Positions 49,531-62,814 of a DNA stretch of 64,000 nucleotides are shown one piece after another. The translations under genes and the position numbers were made by a program. The DNA is taken from NCBI RefSeq assembly GCF_000143415.4, contig NW_003314343.1, forward strand, positions 789,334 through 853,333, in the 5' to 3' direction. The notes below the pieces were generated by a model. The model searched no databases. It was not told the DNA's origin and worked only from the letters and a program-made list of their open reading frames with translations. Position 1 is the first letter of the stretch; every line of letters begins with the position of its first letter. This DNA comes from Selaginella moellendorffii. Lineage: Eukaryota; Streptophyta; Lycopodiopsida; Selaginellales; Selaginellaceae.

Positions 49531-51330
49531 CTTGTGTGTAAATATTCTAGAATACTTTACTATCTAATGGTTGTTATTTATTTAGATTAATTTATATTTA
49601 TAAATTGTAAACATGTTTATAATTATAAACTTCCATTTGATTAATTGGATTAATATATACTACTAAGCAAATCAAGTGTTGTTGCGTATAACATATTATT
49701 ATTGCATGAATTGACTTAAGCTATATAATTAAACAGCAAATCAAGTTTTAAAATTTACATACTTATATTTTCTCAAATTAAATAAATTTATGTAGCCCTT
49801 TTCCTTGAAGGGGATTAAAATAGATTATTATTTTAGAATATTTTATAATATTTTTTGGATGAATGAATATTCCAAACGTGATGAATTCCTCTATCCATTT
49901 TGTTAGTGTATATTTTTATATTCCATTTTTCTCTTACCATCTTTGGTATGGCAATGAATATAATTGTGTATATTTGTTATAATGCTTAAATTATTTATCA
50001 TATATAGATTTATTGTTTTTTTTTGAGTTGCATACAAAAATATTATGCACACAATCACTTTTCAATTGCTATATTAGCAATCAAAATGTGATTATGTATA
50101 TAATATTTTTGTCATGGGATATACCCTATATACATGGCATGACATCCTATGCAAAACTAATCTCAAACAACATGAGGTCACCACAAATTTAACAATCACT
50201 TTTTTGTTTTGTATCATTGAATGCAGATTTATAATCTCTTGATTGTGATAATCTCTTTACTCTTATTTCACACAACTGTGGCTCATTTCTTATAGTTTAG
50301 AAGCATAGTTTTATTGTAGCATTCCCTTGGTCCCCACATCATATGTTGCAAGAAAAGCATTTAAACCACAATAACACTCTTGAGGTGATACACCCTTTCC
50401 TAGCCTCCTAACTTATAAAAATGAGATATCAGTGCAATGTACATTGGTGTAAGGTTTTGAATTTTCATTTTCTGGGAGATCACCCAACCCAATAATTCAA
50501 ACCCAAATATCCCAATATTTTTAACTAATTAAAAAAAGATTGCCTTTACCCTCTATATTTGAATTCTTATAGATCTATTTTTTTTGTTACTTACAATTAA
50601 TCCACTCCAAATAAGGAGGCAAGATCCTTTATTCAGTATTTTTTATTCAAAAATATAACTACAAGTCCTAACCCAAACTCTAAACCCTTTTGACATATAA
50701 AATTTTTTTAATGTTGATTCAAATGTAGTGTAGAAAATTGTATATATGGCACTAATTTAGAAAGGCACCATTGTATGCCCATACATAAAAAAAAGCTGTG
50801 TTTTAAAGTATAATTTTGTGAGTCATGTGTATTATAATAATTTAAACAAACATGTATTTGCTTTTTTTCATATATTTTGCAATATTTTGCCAAGCTGCCC
50901 ACCTAAGGTACACTTCCCCTCATATTACCAAGTGACTCACACATTTTATGTAAGGATAATCAAAGTAAGCTTAAGGAAGAACCATCCCCACTACCAAACA
51001 AACTTGACAGTCAAGGACAAGAGAAGAATTTTCAAAATCTTTAAGCTTTTGCATTTTAAAAGTTTCTTTGTTTTGAAGGTTAGCCCTTAAAAAAAAAATT
51101 CTACCCTTTTGAAAAATGGTTAAAAAAATTATTTTCTTTACCCCACTATGCCCTAATGTCATTCCACACACAATATTTCATTTTCAAATAACATAATATA
51201 TTCTATTACTGTTTACATAGTCTCAGATTTAGGAATCGGACAATTTCTTTTAAAGCTGACATATAGCATGTGAATACATACTATGGTAAAGCTTTACAGC
51301 AAGCATACACTTAGCTCAATATCGACATAA
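49531..51330 (+). repeat. Inverted-repeat arm B, copy 2 (left arm only)
   Basis: Nearly identical to 53481-55264 (offset about 3950). A complementary right arm is absent: cargo C stops at about 51760 and segment A copy 3 begins. An unspliced pocket of older repeat (50.57-51.13 kb) is the complement of the right-arm sequence at 42.24-42.75 kb. Confidence 0.75.
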
Positions 51331-51361
51331 AAGACACAAAAGTCCTAAACAGGTAGTGCAT

Positions 51362-51461
51362 NNNNNNNNNNNNNNNNNNNNNNNNNNNNNNNNNNNNNNN
51401 NNNNNNNNNNNNNNNNNNNNNNNNNNNNNNNNNNNNNNNNNNNNNNNNNNNNNNNNNNNNN
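51362..51461. other. Assembly gap (100 N)
   Basis: Exactly 100 unknown bases. It lies at the start of truncated cargo C copy 2, next to the junction between duplicated units. Confidence 1.
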
Positions 51462-51464
51462 CTA

Positions 51465-51770
51465 GGGTAAAAATAGATTTTATCCTTTCTCAACTTGGAG
51501 ATACTAGTTATTTAAGAACACTTGAAAGATGTACGTTTCTGAGGACAACCAGGCAATTCCATGCCCGAGCGGGGGAGGAGCTACTGGACGTGGCTCCACC
51601 ACTCCTTGTCCCAGTTCGGAGAGCTCACCGAGACGAAGCGAAGCTCGTGTTTGATCGCCGTTGCTTCGAATGCCCCCAGCAGCCCCTGAGGATCGAGATG
51701 GTGTCTCCTGGACTGCCGTAATCGCAGAGCTCTCTCAAAACTGGGATTAAGCATTGAGTAGTCGATAGCC
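51465..51770 (+). pseudogene. Truncated cargo C, copy 2 (PPR fragment, no knottin)
   Basis: Contains the same PPR fragment (DEAKLVFDR..., GVSWTAVI-like) as the other cargo copies but ends after agctctctcaaaact. The knottin-like gene and right arm are missing. Confidence 0.6.
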
Positions 51771-51789
51771 ACGAACTTCTATCAAATTA

Positions 51790-53460
51790 AGATCCAGGTG
51801 TGGATCATAGAGATGATCTAGCAGTGATTATCCATATATACGTACATTCATATACAGTCATATATAATTCTTTCCTCATGTGTGCGTGTGTCTGTGCACT
51901 TTCACTTTGAGGCTGAGGATGTTAAAATGGAGAAATATGAGGCAACACCTAGGGTATATGGATGTGAAACACAAAAGTCTCACTCCCTCCAGATACCTGA
52001 TCACTTGGCTAATGAAATTTAATCTCCCTATGGATGCTAGAAACACCCTCCCAATGATCAATGATTGTGACTGTTTGTGACACATGCAAAGAATTTTCCT
52101 AGGGATCCCAAACCACACCTGTCCTCCCAAGCTAGTGTTAGGGCCATAAACACCCGTGTCCAGGCTCCTAGGCTGACTCGTTCCCGAAACTCACAGCTTC
52201 CAGCTGATTGTACTGGCATAACAGCGAGCCAGTAACTTGGTTTTGGAAATTTGGAAGCTGGAGCAAAGTGTTGAGAGTTAGAGATGCAAGGATGATTGGC
52301 TGAGTGCTCTCAAATTGAAATCCTAACCATGAGTAGCAAACTAGTGGCTATGCAATTAGGTACGCTCCTCTTTTGAACTTCAAGCTGATGGTGAGAGCTG
52401 AAAAGAATTTCACATCCTAGTCTTCAATGCTTCATTCATATCAGATATTCCTGCTGAAGCCTTTTCCTTTTCACTTGTCTTTTTCCCTTGATAGTTTGGC
52501 ATCGGTGGTGGAGTTCATGAAAGCAGCCCGTGAAGCCTGACTGGATGGAAGTATGGATATAAGGATACAGCTAAATCGCAAGAGGAGTTGGAAGAGATTG
52601 ACAGAAAGGAAAAGGAGCAGTCAGCATGGTACAGGTTGGCACTATTTGCTCCAATTGGGTTTGTTATGGGTGCTGTGGATTTCATGATTCGGGTCGCTGT
52701 GTGTAGCATCCTCCAGAGTATCGAGGTAAATCAGGCTCCATCCTGGATAATGAATTAGCGTTCGCTTGCTACAGGTTGACAGGAGGATCTTGCCTCCAAG
52801 TGGATGTAAGTCATCGAATAATGAATGATCAAGAAGTGTTTTTGTCACTCGCAAAATTTGATTTTGCAAGCATACCCTACCTATGCCACCATCCAAGAGG
52901 TGAGCCCATTTGCACCACCTTACGTCTCTTTGCAGGCCGAAATTGAGAACGGCTTCGAGCAGGCTTCTGTGGTTTTCTTTGCCCAGTAACAAGATACATC
53001 ACCCGCACCACCTGTCCATTGTCTTGCGCTACATTGCGTCTGGAAAGGTGCTCCGAAAACAAAAGCTCATGTTTGTTCGTTTGGTAGATGCACATCAGTT
53101 GTGAGTCGCGAGTCTATTATAAGTAAAGTTGACTATTTGGTTATCCCATGGACAATGCTGACCAGTGCCATGTAAAAGACTGCAGTTGATACTGTGATCA
53201 ACAGAAACAAGGAAAAGTTTCTGGCGGAGCTATATACTGCCTTTAAAGTGCGCTTTTTTTCATAATGTAAGTCGACTCTTTCTGATCAACTTCCAGTGCA
53301 GCTTTACTGGCGCCACGCTGAGCACTCTCTACGAGCTGCTGGGGGAGAAAATCCGGGAGGCACACAAATCCAGAAAGAGCAACAAAGGTCGTGTTGCCGA
53401 GCAGGACTTGGATCTCATTTCTGACCGCCCCACGGGGTCTCACGATAGGCTTTGATATGA
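51790..53460 (+). repeat. Segment A, copy 3
   Basis: Most complete copy of block A. It preserves KDTAKSQEELEEIDRKEKEQ, SAWYRLALFAPIGFVMGAVD and FMIRVAVCSILQSIE (about 52570-52730) before a GTAAAT donor. This suggests the parent protein had a charged helix followed by a membrane-spanning segment. Later exons match copy 1 with a deletion in the exon around 52985. Parent gene not recognised. Confidence 0.7.
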
Positions 53461-53480
53461 AATGCTCTACAAACAGCTCT

Positions 53481-56400
53481 CTTGTGTGTAAATATTCTAG
53501 AATACTTTACTATCTAATGGTTGTTATTTATTTAGATTAATTTATATTTATAAATTGTAAACATGTTTATAATTATAAACTTCCATTTGATTAATTGGAT
53601 TAATATATACTACTAAGCAAATCAAGTGTTGTTGCGTATAACATATTATTATTGCATGAATTGACTTAAGCTATATAATTAAACAGCAAATCAAGTTTTA
53701 AAATTTACATACTTATATTTTCTCAAATTAAATAAATTTATGTAGCCCTTTTCCTTGAAGGGGATTAAAATAGATTATTATTTTAGAATATTTTATAATA
53801 TTTTTTGGATGAATGAATATTCCAAACGTGATGAATTCCTCTATCCATTTTGTTAGTGTATATTTTTATATTCCATTTTTCTCTTACCATCTTTGGTATG
53901 GCAATGAATATAATTGTGTATATTTGTTATAATGCTTAAATTATTTATCATATATAGATTTATTGTTTTTTTTTGAGTTGCATACAAAAATATTATGCAC
54001 ACAATCACTTTTCAATTGCTATATTAGCAATCAAAATGTGATTATGTATATAATATTTTTGTCATGGGATATACCCTATATACATGGCATGACATCCTAT
54101 GCAAAACTAATCTCAAACAACATGAGGTCACCACAAATTTAACAATCACTTTTTTGTTTTGTATCATTGAATGCAGATTTATAATCTCTTGATTGTGATA
54201 ATCTCTTTACTCTTATTGCACACAACTGTGGCTCATTTCTTATAGTTTAGAAGCATAGTTTTATTGTAGCATTCCCTTGGTCCCCACATCATATGTTGCA
54301 AGAAAAGCATTTAAACCACAATAACACTCTTGAGGTGATACACCCTTTCCTAGCCTCCTAACTTATAAAAATGAGATATCAGTGCAATGTACATTGGTGT
54401 AAGGTTTTGAATTTTCATTTTCTGGGAGATCACCCAACCCAATAATTCAAACCCAAATATCCCAATATTTTTAACTAATTAAAGAAAGATTGCCTTTACC
54501 CTCTATATTTGAATTCTTATAAATCTATTTTTTTTCTTTGTTACTTACAATTAATCCACTCCAAGGAGGCAAGATCCTTTATTCAGTAGTTTGTCCTCCA
54601 ACATCCAAAAAGGCATTCAAAATATAATTACAAGCCCTAACCCAAACTCTAAACCCTTCTGACATATTAAAAAAATTAACGTTGATTCAAATGTAGTGTA
54701 GAAAGTTGTATATATGGTACTAATTTAAAAAAGCACCATTGAATGCCCATACATAAAAAAAAGTTGTGTTTTAAAGTATAATTTTGTGAGTCACACATGT
54801 GTATTATAATAATTTAAACACACATGTATTTGTTTTCTTCATATATTTTGCAATGTTTTGGCAAGCTGCCCACTTAAGGTACACTTCCCCTCATATTACC
54901 AAGTGACTCACACATTTTATGTAAGGATAACTAAAGTAAGGTTAAGAACCATCCCTACTACCCAACAAAAGCCACTTGACAGTCAATGACAAGAGAAGAA
55001 CTTTCAAAATCCTTAAGCTTTTGCATTTTAAAAGTTTCTTTGTTTTGAAGGTTAGCCCTTAAAAAAAAATTTCTACGCTTTTCAAAAATGGTAAAAAAAA
55101 TTATTCTCTTTACCCCACTATGCCCTAATGTCATTCCTCACACAATATTTCACTTTCAAATAACATAATATATTCTATTAGTGTTTAAATAGTCTCAGAT
55201 TTAGGAATCGGACAATTTCTTTTAAATGCACAGAGCTTTACAGCAAGCATACACGTAGCTTAATATCGACATAAAAGACACAAAAGTCCTAAACAGGTAG
55301 TTCATGCGTCACAATGCCTTTCACTTTTGCATTAAAAATAGATTTTATCCTTTCTCAAATTGGAAATACTAGTTATTTAAGAACACTTGAAAGATGTCCG
55401 TTTCTGAGGACAACCAGGCAATTCCATGCCCGAGCGGGGGAGGAGCTACTGGACGTGGCTCCACCACTCCTTGTCCCAGTTCGGAGAGCTCCCCGAGACG
55501 AAGCGAAGCTCGTGTTTGATGGCCGTCGCTTCGAATGCCCCCAGCAGCCCCTGAGGATCGAGATGGTGTCTCCTGGACTGCCATAATCAGAGCTCTCTCA
55601 AAACTATCGCCTCCAGGACACAACACAATACCGACCGCAAAGTTTAGACAAGACAAAAACATCATAGTCCTCGCAGTGGTTCAGCTTCACCATCGCATTG
55701 AAGTTCTTGAGCGGGTTGGCGTCCTCTTCTTGTCCGTCAGACTCTGCTTCATGGCGATGGCAGCAGGGAGCTCTACATTGTTAATAGATGGGATTAAGCG
55801 TTGAGTAGTCGGTAGCCACGAACTTCTATCAATCTTTCCTCACGACATTCTAGGGAGGAAATAGAAACCTTATTATAACCTTTGCGATGTAGGCAAAGAA
55901 ACATAGAGTCAATCATGCACAGAATCCACCAACACCAAAGATGACTGCCACGCAGTGGAGCCCCGCACAGCACTGTACTCCCTCTGGAACATAGAACGGT
56001 GCACAGCTGTGGCCCTTGCCGGCACAACTCTTCAAGGTGAGAGCTGGATCCCCATGATCATCTTCTGCATCACACAGAATCTTAGTGACCAAAAGAGCCA
56101 ATGAAACCTCACACTCACCAGTGTTAACAGGATGATCTTCAGCGAAGCCAGCTACCTCGTTCTGCCGAGTTATGTCGTAAACCTCTTCTCCTGCAGCACA
56201 GGGAATGTCAGTGACCAAGAAACCGGAGCCACATCTCACACTCACCGATATTAGCAGGACGAGCAGATGCCATAAACATTGCCATGGTGCATGCTACAGC
56301 AAGAAAAAGAGTAAAGCGGAGAGCCATTGGCATGAGACTGGATACAACCAATTGAATGAGCGCCAGGAAACTTGGAAGCCTATAGTTTATATATTCTAGG

Positions 56401-57880
56401 GCTGATTATATTTATAATGTGCTGCTGCATGCAACCAATTATATTGAGCTACGTGTATGCTTGCTGTAAAAATTGTACATAACCACGTGCTATATGTCAG
56501 CTTTAACACTGGCACAAAGGACGCCAGTTCTTTTCTTGTCCTTGACCATCAAGTGGCTCTTGTTGGATAGTGGGGATGGTTCTTCCTTAAGCTTACCTTA
56601 ATTATCCTCACATAAAACATGTGAGTCACTTGGTAATATAAGGGGAAGTGTACCTTAGGTGGGCAACTTGGCAAAACATTGCAAAATATATGTGTTTAAA
56701 TTATTGTAATATACATGTGTGACTCACAAAATTATACTTTAAAACACAACTTTTTTTATGTATGGGCATGTAATGGTGCCTTTCTAAGTTAGTGTCACAT
56801 ATACAATTTTCTACACTACATTTGACTCAATGTCAAATTTTTTAATATGTTAGAAGGGTTTACACTTTGGGTTTGATATTTAAAACAATTCAATCTATAA
56901 GAATTCAAATATAGATGGTAAGGGCAAATTGTTTTTTAATTAATTAAGAATTTTCAGATATTTGGGTTTGAATAATATTGGGTTGGATGATTTCCTATTC
57001 AAAAACTTACACAAATGTACATTGCACTAATATCTCAATACTATAGGTTAGGAGGCTAGGAAGGGGTATATCCTCTCAAGAGTGTAATTGTGGTTTAAAT
57101 GCTTTTCTTGCAACACATGATGTGAGGACCGAGGGAATGCTACAATCAAATTACGCTTCTAAATTATAAGAAATGAGCCATAGTTGCATGAAATAAGAGT
57201 AAAGAGATAATCATAATCAGCAGATCACAAATTTACATGCAATGATACAGGACAAAAAAATGATTATTAATCTATAATGACCTCATGTTGTCTAAGATCA
57301 GTTTTGCATAGGATATCACACCATGTATATAGGGCATATCCCATGATAAAAATATTATACATATAATCACATTTTGATTGTTAATATAGCACTTGAAAAG
57401 TGATTGTGTACATAATATTTTTGTATGCAACTCAAAACAAAAAAAGAATTTGCATATGATAAATAATGTAAGCATTATAAAAAATATACACAATTATATT
57501 CATTGCCATACCAAAGAGGTGGTAAGAGAAAAATGGAATATAAAAATATACACTAACAAAATGGGTAGAGAAATTCATCACATTTGGAATGCTCATTCAT
57601 CCTTTAGAAAAGAAAAAAATATTCTGAAAGAATAATCTATTTTATTGCCCTTCAAGGAAAACGGCTACATAAATCTATTTAATTTGAGTTCATGCAATAA
57701 TAATATTAATAGCAACACTTGATTTGCTTAGTAGTAGTGTTATTCCTATTTATTAATCAAATTAATCAAATGGAAGTTTATAATTATAAACATATTTACA
57801 TCTTATAAATACAAGATTAATCTAAATAAATAACAACCATTGGATAGTAAAGAATTCTAGAATATTTAAATATATTCTAG
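53481..57880. mobile_element. Long-terminal-inverted-repeat element, copy 2, carrying a knottin-like gene
   Basis: Left arm 53481-55264 and inverted right arm about 56443-57880 enclose a 1.18-kb cargo with the PPR fragment and an intact knottin-like gene. For example caatgaatataattgtgtat (about 53902) mirrors atacacaattatattcattg (about 57485). The right arm is fuller here than in copy 1. No transposase gene is visible. Confidence 0.7.
55913..56333 (-). CDS. Secreted knottin-like cysteine-rich peptide, copy 2
   Basis: Exons 56333-56246 (88 nt), 56190-56119 (72 nt) and 56064-55913 (152 nt) give 103 aa. Signal peptide as in copy 1. The Cys pattern is C-6-C-10-CC-4-C-10-C (CAGKGHSC, GVQCCAGLHC, GGFCA). 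Differences from copy 1 are one codon lost in exon 2, and one codon lost and one gained in exon 3, all in frame, plus substitutions between cysteines. Every splice site and cysteine is kept. This suggests both copies are, or were until recently, under selection as secreted disulfide-rich peptides. Confidence 0.7.
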
Positions 57881-58635
57881 GTATATCCAGTACCTCACAA
57901 ATTTGCTTACCCAAACCAAACTATTATAAAGTAATATTAAAAGTAGCATCTCGAATGGAGAAAAACTAGTTAGAGTCATGTTGGCAAAAAACAACTCAGA
58001 AAGGAATCTTTAGTAAGACATTGATTAAGATCAATCTTCTCTAAAGTCATGTTAAAACCCAGGGTTTAAATCAGCCATTGAAGAAATTTTAGAAAAGTAA
58101 AATTAAAGAATAAAAGGCAAATTAACATACACTAATTTTTATTCAACCACTATATGGACGCGCAACCTCCACTCCTTTCGCAGCACGCGCTTGTTTTTTC
58201 GCTTCTCTCATCGCAACCAAGTGAGAAGAGCTCCTTCTTTGTGTGCCCAAAAGGAGTTCCCAGGTAGGGCGAGCACGTTCCCGCCCAGAACGGGCGAGCC
58301 AGGCGTTAGCCTGGTGGACCGTGCCCGGGGAACGGTTTAGGGTTTACGAGCTCCGTTAACGGACACGTGGAATAACGTGATTCGAGGATGAGAGGTTTCT
58401 CCAGGAAGCTAGGTTCTTGCGAACCTGGCAGTTGTCAGCCTTCTCGCAGAGAATCTGACATCATCCGACGGCTGCCAAGTTAACGGGCGAGCCACAGCCC
58501 GTTAAGAGAGGGGGTCCAGGCAGCGCAAGATTGATTACCCTTCCGGGAGCTGCTAGACCTGGGGGATGTTGCCAGAGATTTGTGTGTTCTTCCTGTAGCA
58601 AGAGGGAGAAGGAGAGGGAGAGGGGGAGAGGGGGA

Positions 58636-59961
58636 ATGGATCCTTTCAATCCGTTCCAGGAAGAGGTGGGCGGAGGGGGGGCCATCCAGAGCACGTTTGC
58701 GGACATGGCGCTGCAGCACAAGCTCACCTTGCTCGTCGACAACTCGTCCCTCTGCTCCTGGACGTATGCAATCTTCTGGCAGCTCTCCAGCGCCGACGGC
58801 CAGATGTAAGCTCTCTCTCTCTCTCTCTCTCTCGTAGCATCACCTAGCATCATCTGCCATGGTTCTAAAAGGCGCTCACTTCACTTCAGGATTCTGGGCT
58901 GGGAAGACGGCTACTTCTCCACCACCAACGAGAAGAGTACCCAGCGGAACGAGGCCAAGCAGTTCGATGCCGACCAAATTCTCAGGCGCAAGGTCCGCCT
59001 TGTGCGAGCTCCACGACCTGTGCCATCCCGAGGAGGATTATCGAGAGGTGGACCATGTCACCGACCAGGAGTCGTTCTATCTCCTCTCCAAGTCGTGGAA
59101 TTTCGCCTGCGGTGAAGGGTACGTAGAAACACGCTTCTTGTCTTGTTCCAAGGCTGATAAGCTCCAGGAGAACTCGCAGCATTCCAGGGCGGGCGTTCCA
59201 GTTTGGGCAGCACATATGGATTTGCGACACTGTCAAGCCCATTAACTTTCACTGTGCGCGACTGGAGCTTGCCAAGGTAACGTATTCTTTTTCCTTTGTT
59301 TTCATCACCTGTGCTCCAAGATTGCGTGCTGACTTCACTCCTCCCCTCTGTGCTTGTGCCCAGAGCGCAGGAATTCAGGTAACCAAAAGTTGAACTGGCC
59401 ATGTTGTATAGATCTCTCACGTACTCCACGCTGCAGACAATCGTCTGTGTTCCCACCCGAAACGGAGTTGTGGAGCTGGGATCCACCGAAATCGTAAGCT
59501 TTCGTGTTTTTCGCTTCTCTCTGTTGGAGATGATATATGTGGTGCCGCAGGTGAACGAGTGCTCGCGGACACTCCAAGACATAAGGAGATACTTTGAGGA
59601 GGAGCAGCAGCAGCAGCAATCACAGCAGCAACCGCGGCTACCGCAACTTCTTTCCCACCTTTGAAGTTTCTATTCATTGCTCTTGAACCCGCAGGATTCC
59701 TCGTTGCTATCCGGTCCTATATCCAGCACCAGGAAGTTTCCAGCTTGTGCCCCTGGGGATTTCTTGCCTCCTCTGAAAGAAAAGTCTCCTGGGTCATATG
59801 TCCTCTCAACATCTCCCAATCAAAACGCCGTATGCATTCCAATAGAGATCATATTTCCTCGAGGCCTTGACAACCCTTGTCACTTGCTCGACAAGCTCAA
59901 CATCGCTAGCATTGTGTTTTGGCATGATCTCATGGATGAAGGACGAGCACACGCTGCTTAG
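58636..59961 (+). pseudogene. bHLH-MYC_N domain protein, copy 2, frameshifted in exon 2
   Basis: ATG at 58636. Exon 1 (58636-58805) is intact: MDPFNPFQEEV then STFADMALQHKLTLLVDNSS and WTYAIFWQLSSADGQ. Exon 2 starts at 58890 (MILGWEDGYF). In the ILRRKV helix a net four-base insertion near 58995 shifts the frame relative to copy 1. Exon 3 (59180-59276) encodes IPGRAFQFGQHIWICD. The remaining exons read to VNECSRTLQDIRRYFEEEQ, a Gln run and LPQLLSHL, stop. No bHLH follows. The defect differs from that of copy 1, so the parent gene was intact when duplicated. Confidence 0.75.
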
Positions 59962-60274
59962 AACAGAGATTGTGCATGCTCCTCACCTCCACCCTGATGG
60001 GATTGGTTTGCAACAGAAACGTACTAATTTTTCTTCTTGGTGGAAATCTCCAACAGCCTTTACAAACTGTGTCTCACGGAAGACCAGCTGCTTTGCAGTA
60101 TTGGAAACGTCACCTCAAAGATCTTCATCGTCTTGCTTTGAAAAATCAGAGGAGAAAAACAGTCCAAGATGTAGAGAAAAGAAATGTACGTCCTCGTCCA
60201 GAGCAAGAAAAGTTAGGGCTAGGGTCAGCGTCCAGTTTATCTCTGAGCGTAAAAAGTATATACGGAGAACAAGG

Positions 60275-62071
60275 ATGGCGTTTCTGCGAGCGCAGCGCGT
60301 TTTGTACATCCATCCCACAGGCGAAGCGGAACTAGACGAAGGAGTGCTGCGGCACAAGGGGAGGAGAGGTAGGCCAGTTCCCAGCGCTCTGCCCGATGTG
60401 GCCGGCCTTCGGGGATGGCTGCAGGAAGAACTGCCTTCTGTGGATTCGGTCCTCGTTCCCGGCGATGGATGGTACAATCCGGAGTACTTACCAGACGGCC
60501 CACTTCCCGTGAGCTTTGCGCTTCATGCGTGGATCCGAAGGTAAAGTAAATGGTCTTTTGCTCTTGGTCTCCGCTCATTCTTGGCGATGGTGATCAGGCA
60601 AGCGACGCAGGGACGAAAGCACCGCTGTGACAGTCGCAAGGAGTCAGACGAAGAGGGTGAAGGATTACCAAGTATACGAGCCCATGGTCGTGGAGCCGGA
60701 TATCCTACTGGGCGGCCGGTCGAGTACCATGCTCGTGGCTCTACAGTGGCTAGCTTTGCTCGAGCGCGAGGCCGCCAAGGTAGACCTTACAAGCCTGAGA
60801 GAGCTCAGGCTTGCCAAGGTGAAGCCAAAGGAGAGCGCCTATTATCCCGGCGTCTTGGCCTTCTTACGAGCTGCTTCGTTTGGTCAGAAAGGCTTGAATT
60901 TCGGTGGGCACGGCTTGCAGGGCTTTATATGCGGCAAGCCAAGCGTTGTGTCGGAAGTGAAAACGAAGGTTTTCTATGCAACTGATAAGGATGAGACGGG
61001 TATGGTGGCCAATGCTACGCTGATAAAGCAGGAAGCAGACTATCTGAAAACGGGAATCGAGGGAACGGATGAGACGGCTCGTCTGGGGTGCCTGTTTTGC
61101 CGCATGGACAGGTTCTGGATTGTCAAGTACCTGCGAGAGACGGATAAGGTTCAGGTGACGCCGGGATTTCCTTTGCCTCTGCAGCTGGCCGACTTCAGTC
61201 CGGATTTTGTGCTGATGAAGCTTTCGTGGCTAAATGAGACCAGCTGGAGAGCATCAGCTTGAAGGACGTTCTACCTCCTAAACCGATGCCTGGATTCTGT
61301 ACGTTGGTCTCCTATGCGGAGGAACTGCAGCGAATGTACGATCTACCGGTGCTGAGTGTTCGTTTCGTCGGACCAAGCACTGATATCCCGCTCTCAGATC
61401 TGACGCCGGTGGCTTATGGCAAGAAGTCTCTTGTGGTGCTCCGACGATCGGCGTTCAATGTCCTCAAGATCTGCTCGCCATCGAGTGCTGAGATGGAGCG
61501 ACGCATCCATGCAGCATCCGACGGCCACTCCAACGTGCGGAGGCTTGTGAACTGGGGGATGGTGAGCATTGGGGAGAACAATGACGTGTTTGGCTTTCTG
61601 GAGCTCGAGGGCTATGGCCAGCCTTTGGGTCGGGAGCACATTGCCGACATGGAAGCGATGGATGATATGTGGAATCAGGCGTACCGGGGGCTCAAGCATC
61701 TCCATTCCAAGGGTGTTCTTCACCGGGACGTGAAGCCAGACAACCTGGTCGTGTTTCCGGGCAACGTGCTCAAGATAAACGACTACGATGTGTCGTGCTT
61801 CAAAGGCGAGAGCCGTGCTTACAGCGAGATGGTGGGAACTGTCGGGTACCAGTCTCCTTCTGATATGTTGCCGTATGCGGAGGAGGACGACGTGTTGTCT
61901 CTGGCGCTCTCTTTCTATGCTCTCAAGTTCGGAACGACAACGACTTCGAAAGCGGGCCGGCTCCATATCTTACTCCGAGAGCTGCAGCCGGATGTTTTCC
62001 CTGGAGCAATGATCCAGGCAGTGGAAGAAGCGGTGATGCAACTCAACTTGGAGCTACTTGAAGAAGATTAG
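60275..62071 (+). pseudogene. Nuclease-like/kinase fusion gene, copy 2, two frameshifts
   Basis: Matches 45514-47313 closely. A two-base loss near 60527 (ttcatgcgtgg against ttcatgtgcgtgg in copy 1) shifts exon 1 before its donor. One base is lost near 61243 (cagctggag against cagcttggag), splitting exon 2 into 60627-61262 and 61259-62071. The kinase motifs (HRDVKPDN, INDYDVS) remain readable. A shorter product from the second part could still include the kinase domain, but the full fusion cannot be made. Confidence 0.75.
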
Positions 62072-62814
62072 TACTAGCCTATTGAATGGTTTGTAAATTA
62101 AGACCTTTGTAGCAACACCTAATAATCACATAGACGTGGATCCCAATACGTTGGAGTCTATCAAGTTGGAGTTGTTTTATTTTGTTTGTGGTGGGCATGA
62201 TGTTATTAGGAGATGCATTTCGCAGTACATGTTCCATGCAGCACTTCTTCCTTCCCCCAGCTTGCACTTGGCAAGTCTACCATACGGATGGAGGTCCCTC
62301 CAGCCAGTTTAGCAACACAAGAACAAGGTTGCGGTGGTGGTCGTGCTCGTGTACACAGTTGCACCGGGTGGTGAAGATGTAAAATTGTTTCCTGTTGAAA
62401 AATTGGAAAACTAATGGATGTATCTAAAGTTTCAAAAGGCTCCTCTGATGTTCATGGATAACAGGATTACTCCTCCACTCTTTCACAGCATGCTGTGCGG
62501 AGTTGATATTCATTTTCTTTTGTGTTGTTAATGTTACTAAAGTGATGGTCTTCATGGATTCAGGTTTAATAATCCCCTCCATTCACTCCTTCATTGTCAA
62601 TGTTTGGCAACATCTTTATAGTGCCATTTATGCAAGTTTTTAGTTCAATTGAATTGGTCATATACAACTTCATAGGCCATTTCCATAGGGGGTATCATTA
62701 TATCATCATTGTATTTGATTACTTTAGTCTGTGGGTTGAGGTGTGTATACCTTGTAACATGGTTTGAAAACTTGAGTGTATCCTTTCAAATCAAGATTGT
62801 GAAAAGCATTGACA

